In this document: piece by piece, positions 43,171-50,942 of the stretch
How the letters are laid out: each line of letters begins with the position of its first letter
Position numbering within the stretch: position 1 is the stretch's first letter
DNA from: Pseudomaricurvus alkylphenolicus
Lineage (GTDB): Bacteria; Pseudomonadota; Gammaproteobacteria; Pseudomonadales; Cellvibrionaceae
Direction of reading: 5' to 3'
Length of the DNA: 64,000 bases
NCBI RefSeq assembly: GCF_011683955.1
Contig: NZ_JAAQPI010000021.1
Location: forward strand, 1-64,000
Notes under the pieces: generated by a model
Told to the model about the DNA's origin: nothing
Seen by the model: the letters and a program-made list of their open reading frames with translations, nothing else
Databases searched by the model: none
Position numbers and translations under genes: made by a program

Positions 43171-43596
43171 ATGAGCTTAATTCCACGCAACTCCTTGTTT
43201 GATTTTGATCATTTCTTCGACCACTTCCGGGCACCCGAAGTGTTCAATGACAATGTCAGTGGAACATTCAGCCCGCGCATCGAAGTCAAGGAAAAGAAAG
43301 GCCACTATGTGATTAGCGCTGAACTGCCCGGAGTTGACAAGGACGACGTTCATGTCACTCTTGAACACGGCATTCTCACTCTGGAAGCCGAGAGCCACCA
43401 AGAAGACAAGGAAGAAAAAGACGGACGAATCATTCGCCAGGAGCGCCGTTACGGCAAATTTGTCCGCAGTTTTAACCTGGGCCACGATGTTCAGGAAAAG
43501 GACATTAGCGCCAAGTTCAACAACGGCGTGCTGACTCTCAGCGTACCAAAGCACGAGTCTCCTGTGGAGTCCAGTCGTCGTATCAGCATTCAGTGA
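43171..43596 (+). CDS. small heat shock protein, Hsp20/alpha-crystallin family
   Basis: ATG at 43171 has AAGGAGGT 7 bp upstream. The 141-residue chaperone has an N-terminal arm (FDFDHFFDHF), the alpha-crystallin domain (about 38-128, with SAELPGVDKDDVHVTLEHGILTLEAE and FNNGVLTLSVPK carrying the conserved GVL) and a C-terminal I-x-I tail (RRISIQ). It holds unfolding proteins until Hsp70 can act. Followed by a hairpin that may end both converging genes. Confidence 0.95.
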   Translation: MSLIPRNSLFDFDHFFDHFRAPEVFNDNVSGTFSPRIEVKEKKGHYVISAELPGVDKDDVHVTLEHGILTLEAESHQEDKEEKDGRIIRQERRYGKFVRSFNLGHDVQEKDISAKFNNGVLTLSVPKHESPVESSRRISIQ

Positions 43597-43607
43597 GTCT
43601 TCACATC

Positions 43608-43638
43608 GTGCCTGCGGTAGCGGTTTGGCCGCAGGCAC
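43608..43638. terminator. hairpin between two convergent genes
   Basis: Perfect 10-bp stem GTGCCTGCGG / CCGCAGGCAC (43608-43617, 43629-43638). No T-run follows on either side, so it may be a shared, partly Rho-assisted terminator. Confidence 0.6.
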
Positions 43639-43674
43639 TTCGTCAAAACCACCTTACATAAATTCCCTACAGAA

Positions 43675-44577
43675 TCATTGAAACGCGCTCAACTTTTCTG
43701 GGTTCCGAACCACGTAGATCTCACTAATCATTCCATCGCGTAACTCAAAACTAAACGCCGACACAGGTTCACCACCCATATAGAGCACAAATCCGGGGGC
43801 TCCGTTAAACCAGTATTCCTTAAGGGCCACGCTGCCACTCGGCTCAGCAGCCGTAGAGGCATGTACCACCTTGACCAGAAATGTGGCCACCTCATTTCTG
43901 CCCCGCAGAACTCTCCGTGCAGCGGACACCTTGCCACCACCATCGGACCGAAAGCCAACGTCTTCCACCAATAGCTGGGTCAAGGCTTCCATATCGCCGG
44001 TCTGTACCGCGCCAAAAAACGCTGACGACAGCTTACGCAGCGCGTCGGTACTGGCGCTCTGTTCCCGTTCCGGGGAGCGCAAGCTGTTTCTGGCGCGACT
44101 GGCGAGTTTTCGGCACGCCGGTGCACTTTTGTCCAACATGGTGGCGATGTCGTTAAAGTCAAACTGGAAAACATCGTGCAGGATAAAAGCGGCCCGCTCG
44201 GAGGGCGAGAGGCGCTCCAGCGTGAGCATCAAGGCGATGGAGATACTTTGGTCCAGTTCGTATTGTCCCTGAGGTGTATGGTCATGCTCTACATAGGGTT
44301 CCGGCAGCCAGGGTCCCAAATAGCTTTCCCGCTGAACTCGGGCGCTTTTCAGGTAGTCCAGGGCCAGATTGGTGGTGACCCGGGCCAGCCAGTCGGAGGT
44401 CGAGTCAATGGTTTGTTGATCCGCCGCTGTCCACCGCAGATAGGTTTCATGCACAATGTCTTCTGCCTCAGAGCGGGAACCCGTGAGGCGATAGGCCAAG
44501 CCCATTAACCGATTGCGTTGTTGTTCGAACAACTGGGTCGGGTCAGCTGCCTGGTTGGCTGAGGCTGGGTGGTTCAT
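43675..44577 (-). CDS. ECF sigma factor with SnoaL-like C-terminal domain (ECF41/SigJ-like)
   Basis: The 300-residue protein has region 2 (LMGLAYRLTGSRSEAEDIVHETYLRW) and region 4 (LERLSPSERAAFILHDVFQFDFNDIATMLDKSAPACRKLASRAR) in the first 165 residues. A C-terminal domain of about 110 residues follows, with VGFRSDGGGKVSAARRVLRG and YVVRNPEKLSAF, as in ECF41. In that class the added domain replaces an anti-sigma factor. A 7-bp inverted repeat CTCGTCC / GGACGAG lies 28-52 bp upstream. Usual partner genes (COMD or oxidoreductases) are not adjacent. Confidence 0.9.
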   Translation of the reverse strand: MNHPASANQAADPTQLFEQQRNRLMGLAYRLTGSRSEAEDIVHETYLRWTAADQQTIDSTSDWLARVTTNLALDYLKSARVQRESYLGPWLPEPYVEHDHTPQGQYELDQSISIALMLTLERLSPSERAAFILHDVFQFDFNDIATMLDKSAPACRKLASRARNSLRSPEREQSASTDALRKLSSAFFGAVQTGDMEALTQLLVEDVGFRSDGGGKVSAARRVLRGRNEVATFLVKVVHASTAAEPSGSVALKEYWFNGAPGFVLYMGGEPVSAFSFELRDGMISEIYVVRNPEKLSAFQ

Positions 44578-44663
44578 GGATGTACCTCCGGGGTGTGGTG
44601 TTGAACTCGTCCTGTCATGATTGGACGAGTGAACGAGCAGAAATGTGACAATACCCCTCGCCG

Positions 44664-45275
44664 TTAGCCGACACCTAATACCAAATTCACCTTCTGTTTC
44701 AGATAAGAAAGCAACTTCTTATCCGGCACACCGGCACGTGCGCGAAACACCAGACCTTGCCGCAAGTCAAAGAGCAGTCGAGCCCGCTCCAGCGACGGAA
44801 AGTCCTCTGGCAACGTGCCCTTTTTAATTTCTGTATCAAAACGTCGCGCTATGCGTTTGTCCGTGGATGCGATGGCCGATTGCAGCAGTTCCGCTGCACC
44901 TTCCACCGTCTGAGTCGTGGTCGAGACACAGGACGCCAGAAAACAGCCTTTGGCCCCACTTTTGTGTTGCGTGGAATCGGCAATGGCCGCTTCGAAAAAG
45001 CCACGTACCGCTTTGCGGATGTCCGGCTCGTTTTCCAGCGTAACCAGAGGTCCACAGGTGTTGTTGCCGGTGTAGCTTTCAATGGCTTCCAGATAGAGAC
45101 CCCGCTTGTCGCCAAACTCCGCGTATAGGCTGGGGCTGTTGATGCCCATGGCCTCTGTGAGGTCCTTCATGGAGGCGCCGTCGTAGCCTTTTTCCCAGAA
45201 CACGTCGATAGCCTTGCGTAGTACCTCTGCGCGGTCGAGTTTCTTGGGGCGCCCCACCTTTTTTGTGATGATCAT
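44664..45275 (-). CDS. TetR-family transcriptional regulator
   Basis: Start at ATG 45275, which lies inside an operator; the longer frame to 45437 runs through the divergent promoter. The 203-residue protein has a TetR helix-turn-helix (VLRKAIDVFWEKGYDGASMKDLTEAMGINSPSLYAEFGDKRGLYLEAI) and a TetR C-terminal region with GCFLASCVSTTTQTVEGAAE, a cysteine pair that could respond to electrophiles. It represses itself and the divergent truncated peroxiredoxin gene through two matching palindromes. Confidence 0.9.
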   Translation of the reverse strand: MIITKKVGRPKKLDRAEVLRKAIDVFWEKGYDGASMKDLTEAMGINSPSLYAEFGDKRGLYLEAIESYTGNNTCGPLVTLENEPDIRKAVRGFFEAAIADSTQHKSGAKGCFLASCVSTTTQTVEGAAELLQSAIASTDKRIARRFDTEIKKGTLPEDFPSLERARLLFDLRQGLVFRARAGVPDKKLLSYLKQKVNLVLGVG

Positions 45276-45282
45276 TACAAAA
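45261..45282. promoter_or_regulatory. TetR operator 1
   Basis: A 22-bp near-perfect palindrome: arms TTTTGT and ACAAAA around GATGATCATT. It covers the start codon of the TetR gene. Confidence 0.75.
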
Positions 45283-45308
45283 TTCTTGACTTTATCTTGT
45301 TGGAGGTA

Positions 45309-45330
45309 TTTTATAATGATCATCACAAAA
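45309..45330. promoter_or_regulatory. TetR operator 2
   Basis: A 22-bp palindrome with core AATGATCATC and right arm ACAAAA, differing at one base from the reverse complement of operator 1. It overlaps TATAAT (45312-45317), the -10 box of the divergent gene. Confidence 0.75.
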
Positions 45331-45344
45331 TTCAAGGAGCCCTT

Positions 45345-45560
45345 ATGACGACCACCAAACTGGCTGCCGGGCAGCCTTTTCCAGAGCTGAATGTGACCAA
45401 ATTGGGTGGTGGACACCTGACTTTGGGCAAGGTGCAATTGGTGGATATCTCCAACGCGCCTTTTGTACGGCCTGATCTACAGTCGCTGGTTAAAGGCCTG
45501 GCGTTTATTCGCAATCCGGAAAACAACTACCCTGTACGAGGAACTTACGGCGGCAGTTAA
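45345..45560 (+). CDS. peroxiredoxin-like protein with the catalytic core deleted
   Basis: The 71-residue product starts MTTTKLAAGQPFPELNV, the N terminus of AhpC/TSA-type proteins. At residue 31 it jumps to QLVDISNAPFVRPDLQSLVKG...NYPVRGTYGG, which is their C terminus. Full-length relatives are about 180 residues with a thioredoxin fold and CPxC-type site between these parts, so around 100 residues including the catalytic cysteine are missing, in frame. ATG has AAGGAG 8 bp upstream and is under TetR-type operators. It cannot be an active peroxidase. A relic or an assembly collapse are both possible. Confidence 0.7.
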   Translation: MTTTKLAAGQPFPELNVTKLGGGHLTLGKVQLVDISNAPFVRPDLQSLVKGLAFIRNPENNYPVRGTYGGS

Positions 45561-46792
45561 TCAGCTGCCATAACTCTGTCTCGGCCTTGCGACTTGGCCT
45601 TATAGAGGGCCAAGTCTGCACGATGCACCCAGTCATCTGTGGGCTCGTTGCTTTGGAGCTGAGCGGCACCAATAGAAGCCGTGATATGCAAGCAGCTTTC
45701 GCCAATATCCACCGGGTTGGTTTTGACCTGCTGCCGCAATCGTTCGGCCAGGTTGAGACTTTTGGTCATGTCCGTGTCAGGCAGTAATACATAGAATTCC
45801 TCACCACCAACACGAAACAACCAGTCCTGATCTCTTAACTCAGCTTTGATCGTCTTTACCAACGACACCAACACTTGATTGCCAGCGGGGTGACCGTGGT
45901 TGTCATTCACCACTTTAAAGTGATCCACATCCAGAATCAGTAAGGACAGTGCCTGGCCGGAACGTTGGTGACGACTGATTTCCTTATGCACCAGTCTATT
46001 AAAACTGCGAAGATTGTAGGCTCCGGTCAAGGCGTCGGTATTGGCAGATTCCGCCAACTGTTTGGCCAGCTGCTTGCGCTCGGTAATATCCAACATCGCC
46101 CCCACCTGACCACCGACTCGGCCATCGGGGTGATAAAACACGGCCTTATGAAATTCAATGTCATGGAGTTTGCCGTCGGTGAACTTGACCTGGGTTTCAT
46201 AGCGCTGCGTTCCGCCGGATTCCAGCAGGCTCTTATCGGCCTGGAAATACACATCCGCCAGCGCCTTGGGTTGAATATCATAAACGCTCTTTCCCAACAG
46301 CTGCTCGCGAGGCGGCCCAACCAGTTCACCCCAGGCGCGATTACAACCCCGGTAGATGCTGTGTTCGTCCTTATAGAAAATGGGTACAGGCACCGCATCA
46401 ATGACTGTTTGCAACAGCTGCAAATCGCTGAGGTCGTCATGTGGCAATTGCTGGTGGCGATGGGCCTTGGCCAGCAGGTAGTTGGCGAGCTGATCCGTGT
46501 CAGTGATTGGCAGACACGCCTCCACACCCTGTTGCAAATACTGTGGACAGCGCTCCAGGCTCCAATCTTGCAGCAGGAGCAGCACCGGATGGCGATGACA
46601 GAGACTCGCCAGTCGATGATCAACGTCGCTTTCGGTAAGCAACAGGACATCGGTGGATTGGTCAAAGGCCTGTTCCAGACTGACCTGTTGCCACTTAAGA
46701 GAGACGCCGGCGGCACGCAGTTTGTCGCTCAGCGATTGCTGCAGTGGCCCATCAAGCGATGGGAGGTGGAGTAGGGCCTGGGGTAGTGTCAT
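45557..46792 (-). CDS. diguanylate cyclase with PAS domain
   Basis: Start at ATG 46792 (MTLPQALLH) is favoured; the frame opens at 46852. The 411-residue protein has an N-terminal receiver-like part without clear Asp triad (about 1-110), a PAS domain (about 125-245, PVPIFYKDEHSIYRGCNRAWGELVG) with a PAC ending (GAMLDITERKQL), and a GGDEF domain (about 255-410) with active site RVGGEEFYVLL and ITASIGAA. It makes cyclic di-GMP from GTP. Its end overlaps the peroxiredoxin-like gene by 4 bp, in convergent direction. Confidence 0.9.
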   Translation of the reverse strand: MTLPQALLHLPSLDGPLQQSLSDKLRAAGVSLKWQQVSLEQAFDQSTDVLLLTESDVDHRLASLCHRHPVLLLLQDWSLERCPQYLQQGVEACLPITDTDQLANYLLAKAHRHQQLPHDDLSDLQLLQTVIDAVPVPIFYKDEHSIYRGCNRAWGELVGPPREQLLGKSVYDIQPKALADVYFQADKSLLESGGTQRYETQVKFTDGKLHDIEFHKAVFYHPDGRVGGQVGAMLDITERKQLAKQLAESANTDALTGAYNLRSFNRLVHKEISRHQRSGQALSLLILDVDHFKVVNDNHGHPAGNQVLVSLVKTIKAELRDQDWLFRVGGEEFYVLLPDTDMTKSLNLAERLRQQVKTNPVDIGESCLHITASIGAAQLQSNEPTDDWVHRADLALYKAKSQGRDRVMAAD

Positions 46793-46966
46793 AACAACAG
46801 CAGGGCCTGATTGAAAGCGAGTTATTGGTCTTAGTAGAAGGCATAGTAACATTTCTGTCGCTGGAAGATAAAGTCACGCCCATCCCTCCCGATTCACTTG
46901 TTTTTACAAAAATCCCCTGTTTTTGTTCAAGAAAATCCAACGCCCCAAGCCTACATTATGAACTGT

Positions 46967-47029
46967 CAGCTGGCAGTGCTCCTTCGTGCTTCATCTCTTG
47001 GTCGGGAAAGGTGCGGGGCCTGCCAGCTG
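46967..47029. promoter_or_regulatory. long inverted repeat upstream of the monooxygenase gene
   Basis: CAGCTGGCAG at 46967-46976 is repeated in inverse as CTGCCAGCTG at 47020-47029, with 43 bp between. Each arm holds the palindrome CAGCTG. The second arm is 79 bp before the start of the monooxygenase gene. A regulator site or a cruciform are possible. Confidence 0.4.
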
Positions 47030-47107
47030 GCCTCTGACTGGCCTAAGCGCAAGTTTATTTAATGCCCTGACCAGAGTCGGGCTGATCATAAAAAACGGAG
47101 AAGTGTT

Positions 47108-48736
47108 ATGAATCCTATATCTGAAGACGTCACTGTATTGGACGCTATGGTCATCGGTGCAGGGGTTGCCGGTTTATACCAATTACATCGGTTGCGGGAG
47201 ATGGGCCTGAATGTCCGCGCCTACGAAACGGCTACCGGTGTTGGGGGTACCTGGTATTGGAATCGGTACCCGGGTGCACGATTCGATTCTCAGGTAGAAA
47301 TTTATCAATACTGGTTTTCTGAAGAGCTGTATTGTTCCTGGAAACCCAGCGAACGTTTCCCGGCGCAGCCTGAAACCGAAGAATGGTTGAATTTTGTGGC
47401 CGATCACCTGGATCTCAGGAAAGATATTCAATTCAGCACTCGCATTGCGTCCGCTCACTACGACGAAGACAGCGGTCGCTGGAACGTCACGACGGATGCG
47501 GGTGAAAAGATCAATACGCAATATCTGGTGGCTTGTTGCGGTATGTTGTCCGCGCCGCTGGAAAACCGCTTTCCGGGACAGAAAACTTTCAAGGGTGAGA
47601 TACACCATACCGGTCTGTGGCCAAAAGAAGATGTTGATCTGAAGGGCAAGAAAGTGGCTGTTATCGGTACCGGCGCCACCGGCATTCAGGTGATTCAAAC
47701 CATTGCCCCTGAAGTGGGCTCCATGAAAGTGTTTGTTCGCACACCTCAGTACATCATCCCAATGCGTAACCCGAAATACAGTGAGCAGGACTGGGCCGGT
47801 TGGTGTAACCGTTTCAATGAACTGAAAGCCAAGGTGAAGCAAACCTTTGCTGGTTTTGATTATGATTTCCATGAAAAAGCCTGGTCGGATTGTTCTGATG
47901 CAGAGCGACTGGAATTGTTGGAGAGACGCTGGGACGATGGCTCTCTGTCTCTGTGGCTAGGGTCCTTCCCGGAGATCTTTTTCGACGAAGAGATCAGTGA
48001 AGAGGTTTCAGAATTTATTCGCGGCAAGATGCGCAGTCGACTGGGTAATGATGCGCACCTTTGCAACCTGTTGATTCCAAGCCAGGATGATTACGGTTTT
48101 GGTACTCACCGTGTCCCGCTGGAAAACAAGTATCTGGAAGTGTATCTGCAGGATAATGTTGAGGCGGTTGACTGTAAATCGGCACCCATAGAAGAGATCG
48201 TTGCCGAAGGGATTAAGACAGCGGACGGCAAAGTCCATGAGGTGGACGTGATTATCTTGGCCGTGGGTTTTGATGCCGGGTCGGGCGCCTTGAGCCGAAT
48301 TGACTTCCGTGGTCGTGACAACCGTTCACTCAAGCAACAATGGCAGCAGGAAATTACCACCGCCATGGGTATGCAGATTCACGGTTATCCCAATCTGTTT
48401 GCCACCGGCGCGCCACTGGCGCCTTCCGCTGCACTGTGCAACATGACCACCTGCTTGCAGTACCAGGTAGACTGGATTACCAATTGCATTGCATACGCCA
48501 ATCAACAGGGCAAAAAAGTGGTCGAGGTGTCGAAGGAAACCGAAACCCAATGGGTAGAGCATCACGACGAAGTTGCCTCCAAAACCCTGGTGGTGAAAAC
48601 CGACTCCTGGTATATGGGCTCGAATGTAGAGGGTAAACCCCGTCGCTTGATCTCGTATATTGGTGGAGTGGGGAATTACCACAAACAGTGTGACGATGTG
48701 GCGGCAAAAGGGTATCCCGGCTTCGAGATGACATGA
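47108..48736 (+). CDS. Baeyer-Villiger monooxygenase
   Basis: The 542-residue flavoprotein inserts oxygen next to a carbonyl, turning ketones into esters or lactones with NADPH and O2. It has an FAD fold (VIGAGVAGLYQLHRLREMG), GVGGTWYWNRYPGARFDSQ (typical of type I enzymes of the cyclohexanone and phenylacetone type), the fingerprint FKGEIHHTGLWP, and an NADP fold (VAVIGTGATGIQVIQTIA). Length is standard. It is followed 10 bp later by a hydrolase that could open the ester. Confidence 0.94.
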   Translation: MNPISEDVTVLDAMVIGAGVAGLYQLHRLREMGLNVRAYETATGVGGTWYWNRYPGARFDSQVEIYQYWFSEELYCSWKPSERFPAQPETEEWLNFVADHLDLRKDIQFSTRIASAHYDEDSGRWNVTTDAGEKINTQYLVACCGMLSAPLENRFPGQKTFKGEIHHTGLWPKEDVDLKGKKVAVIGTGATGIQVIQTIAPEVGSMKVFVRTPQYIIPMRNPKYSEQDWAGWCNRFNELKAKVKQTFAGFDYDFHEKAWSDCSDAERLELLERRWDDGSLSLWLGSFPEIFFDEEISEEVSEFIRGKMRSRLGNDAHLCNLLIPSQDDYGFGTHRVPLENKYLEVYLQDNVEAVDCKSAPIEEIVAEGIKTADGKVHEVDVIILAVGFDAGSGALSRIDFRGRDNRSLKQQWQQEITTAMGMQIHGYPNLFATGAPLAPSAALCNMTTCLQYQVDWITNCIAYANQQGKKVVEVSKETETQWVEHHDEVASKTLVVKTDSWYMGSNVEGKPRRLISYIGGVGNYHKQCDDVAAKGYPGFEMT

Positions 48737-48746
48737 GGTGATTGTG

Positions 48747-49787
48747 ATGAGTCACTATTACTCCCAGGAACATCACGGCCCGTATGAATTGATCGATGTT
48801 GGCGATCTGGAGCTGGAAGAGGGTGGCAGAATCCCCAACTGCAAACTGGCCGTCTCCCTGTTTGGAACACTGAATGATGCGAAGGATAATGCCATCCTGA
48901 TCCCAACCTGGTACTCCGGCACCAGCAAGGTCATGGAGGAGGTTTATATCGGCGCAGGCCGTGCACTGGATCCGGAGAAGTACTTCATCATTATTGTTAA
49001 CCAGATCGGCAACGGGTTATCCACCTCCCCCAGCAACGCGGGGGAGGGATTGCAAGGACCGAACTTTCCGCTGGTGCGTATCAGTGATGATGTCCGGGCT
49101 CAGCACCGTCTACTGACCGAGCACTTCGGCATTGACAGCCTGGCACTGGTGGTCGGCGGTTCCATGGGCGCTCAACAAACTTACGAGTGGGCGGTTCGGT
49201 ATCCGAGCTTTGTTAAACGTGTTGCACCCATCGCAGGCACGGCGAAAAACACTGAGCATGATTTTATCTTCGCGGAAACCCTGGCTGAAGCGATTCTCAC
49301 GGACCCCAATTTCAATCACGGGCGCTATGCCTCGTCGGATCTTGTAGCCGATGGATTGAAACGCCATGCAAAGCTCTGGACGGTGATGGGGTGGAGTACG
49401 GAGTTCTTTGCGGCCAACCGACACCATGCACTGGGTTTCGACTCCATGCGTACGTTTGTCGACGAGTTTATGACGGGGTATTTCGCTCCGATGGACCCGA
49501 ACAATTTGCTGCGCATGATGTGGAAATGGCAGAGGGCGGACGTCAGTCGCCATACTGGCGGTGACCTGGCAGCGGCATTGGGTCGAATCAAAGCCAAAGT
49601 GTGTGTTATGCCAATCAGTCATGACATGTTCTTCCCGCCGACGGATGCGGTGGTCGAGCACAATCTGATTCCCAATAGCGAGTTTTGTCCGCTGCAGTCC
49701 ATTGATGGGCATCTGGGGTTGTTTGGTACCGATTCTGTGATGCTGGAGCAGTTGGATCAGTGCCTGTTTGAGTTGTTACAGCACTAG
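48747..49787 (+). CDS. alpha/beta hydrolase, MetX-like (homoserine acetyltransferase family)
   Basis: ATG at 48747 has GAGGTG upstream. The 346-residue protein has the nucleophile elbow VVGGSMGAQQTYEWAVRYP, an acid near PISHDMFFPPTDA and the histidine in SIDGHLGLF, the order of the MetX family. In MetX proteins this fold transfers acyl groups to homoserine, but many neighbours of monooxygenases hydrolyse esters. Placed right after a Baeyer-Villiger enzyme it is best read as the esterase that splits its product. Substrate not known. Confidence 0.85.
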   Translation: MSHYYSQEHHGPYELIDVGDLELEEGGRIPNCKLAVSLFGTLNDAKDNAILIPTWYSGTSKVMEEVYIGAGRALDPEKYFIIIVNQIGNGLSTSPSNAGEGLQGPNFPLVRISDDVRAQHRLLTEHFGIDSLALVVGGSMGAQQTYEWAVRYPSFVKRVAPIAGTAKNTEHDFIFAETLAEAILTDPNFNHGRYASSDLVADGLKRHAKLWTVMGWSTEFFAANRHHALGFDSMRTFVDEFMTGYFAPMDPNNLLRMMWKWQRADVSRHTGGDLAAALGRIKAKVCVMPISHDMFFPPTDAVVEHNLIPNSEFCPLQSIDGHLGLFGTDSVMLEQLDQCLFELLQH

Positions 49788-49883
49788 CCAATACTTTCGG
49801 GGGCAAGGGCGCGACGGCAGGGCGCTGCCCGCCCCCTCTTTTTGACCTGCCCGTCAAGCGTACGATGTTCAGTCGAATCATTT

Positions 49884-49895
49884 GATTATCGGACG
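49884..49895. promoter_or_regulatory. upstream activating element GATTATCGGACG (copy 1)
   Basis: Twelve bases identical to 53293-53304. It is 87 bp before the -24 box of the sigma-54 promoter at 49971, the usual place of an activator site. Confidence 0.6.
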
Positions 49896-49970
49896 CCCGA
49901 CGATACGGTGCCGTTTCCGCCTTCTACAAAACTTTCCAACAAATCAACCACTTGGAGCTGTTATCCGGTT

Positions 49971-49986
49971 TGGCATAGGCCTTGCG
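49971..49986 (+). promoter_or_regulatory. sigma-54 promoter of the AraC-type gene
   Basis: TGGCATAGGCCTTGCG: -24 TGGCAT and -12 TTGCG with the required GG-N10-GC spacing. It is 31 bp before the ATG of the AraC-type gene. Confidence 0.8.
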
Positions 49987-50016
49987 TTAAGTCCCGTACC
50001 CGATCAACGCGAGTTT

Positions 50017-50928
50017 ATGCACATGGCACACTCAATAAATACACCTGCAAATACGACAATAACACCACAAGAACTCCCACACTGGGTACCCGGTAAACTG
50101 CTCAGTAGCAGTGACTCGCTGGGATGGAAGGGCATTGCTCAGAGGTCTTACCGTTATCAGGGGCAGGACGTGCCGATTCCACCCATCGACCACTATATGA
50201 TTGTGCGCTATCGCAAGGCGCATACCCCCATGCAACGTTGCTTCGACGGCCGATGGAGCAAAAAGGTCTGTTCGTCGGGTGACTTGTCTTTACTGACCAG
50301 CATGACGGACTCTCACTGGCACTGGACTCAGGAAATCGATGTGGATCATGTGTACCTCTCCAGCGAGCTGATGTCTCGGGTGGCCGGTGACGCACTGGAT
50401 CGACCGATCGAGGAGGTCTTGTTGCACGATTTATTGCAAATGCAGGACCCCGTGCTTTCAATGATTGTGGATGCAATCCTCAACGAGGCCAGAGATGCCG
50501 GCCTGGGTGGGGCACTCTATGCTGAATCATTGGGCATGCAGCTCGCGGTCCACCTGCTGAGACACTATGCCAACGTCACCTTCAAGAGGCGTGAATCGGT
50601 GGGAGGGTTTACGCCTGCTCAGAAACGTCGCTTGACCGATTACATTCATTGCCATATTCAGGAGACGATCCGGATAGAAGACCTATCGCGAGTCGTCGGG
50701 TTGGGGGATTGGACGTTTTCCCGAAAGTTCTCCGAGTCTTTCAACTGCTCGCCTCACGCTTATGTAACGTCGCTCAGGGTTGAGAAAGCTCAAAACATGC
50801 TGGTGGAAGGAACACTGGCGATCAAGGAGATCGCCTTCGACTGCGGCTTTTCGGATCAGGCGCATTTGACTCGCGTATTGCGAGCCAAGCTGGGAGCGAC
50901 GCCGGGTCAGTTGAGGCGGGCGCGCTGA
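50017..50928 (+). CDS. AraC-family regulator
   Basis: Start at ATG 50017. The 303-residue protein has an AraC N-terminal domain (about 1-195) and a C-terminal double helix-turn-helix (TIRIEDLSRVVGLGDWTFSRKFSESFNCSPHAYV; LAIKEIAFDCGFSDQAHLTRVLRAKLGATPGQLR). It is transcribed from a sigma-54 promoter, so the AcoR-like activator encoded next to it in the opposite direction probably sits above it in a cascade. Confidence 0.92.
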   Translation: MHMAHSINTPANTTITPQELPHWVPGKLLSSSDSLGWKGIAQRSYRYQGQDVPIPPIDHYMIVRYRKAHTPMQRCFDGRWSKKVCSSGDLSLLTSMTDSHWHWTQEIDVDHVYLSSELMSRVAGDALDRPIEEVLLHDLLQMQDPVLSMIVDAILNEARDAGLGGALYAESLGMQLAVHLLRHYANVTFKRRESVGGFTPAQKRRLTDYIHCHIQETIRIEDLSRVVGLGDWTFSRKFSESFNCSPHAYVTSLRVEKAQNMLVEGTLAIKEIAFDCGFSDQAHLTRVLRAKLGATPGQLRRAR

Positions 50929-50942
50929 TTTGCGTGCAAGTG

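Noticed and set aside
46981-47060. Sigma-54 promoter before the monooxygenase gene
   Set aside because: TGGC motifs are present but none has a -12 TTGC at the right spacing.
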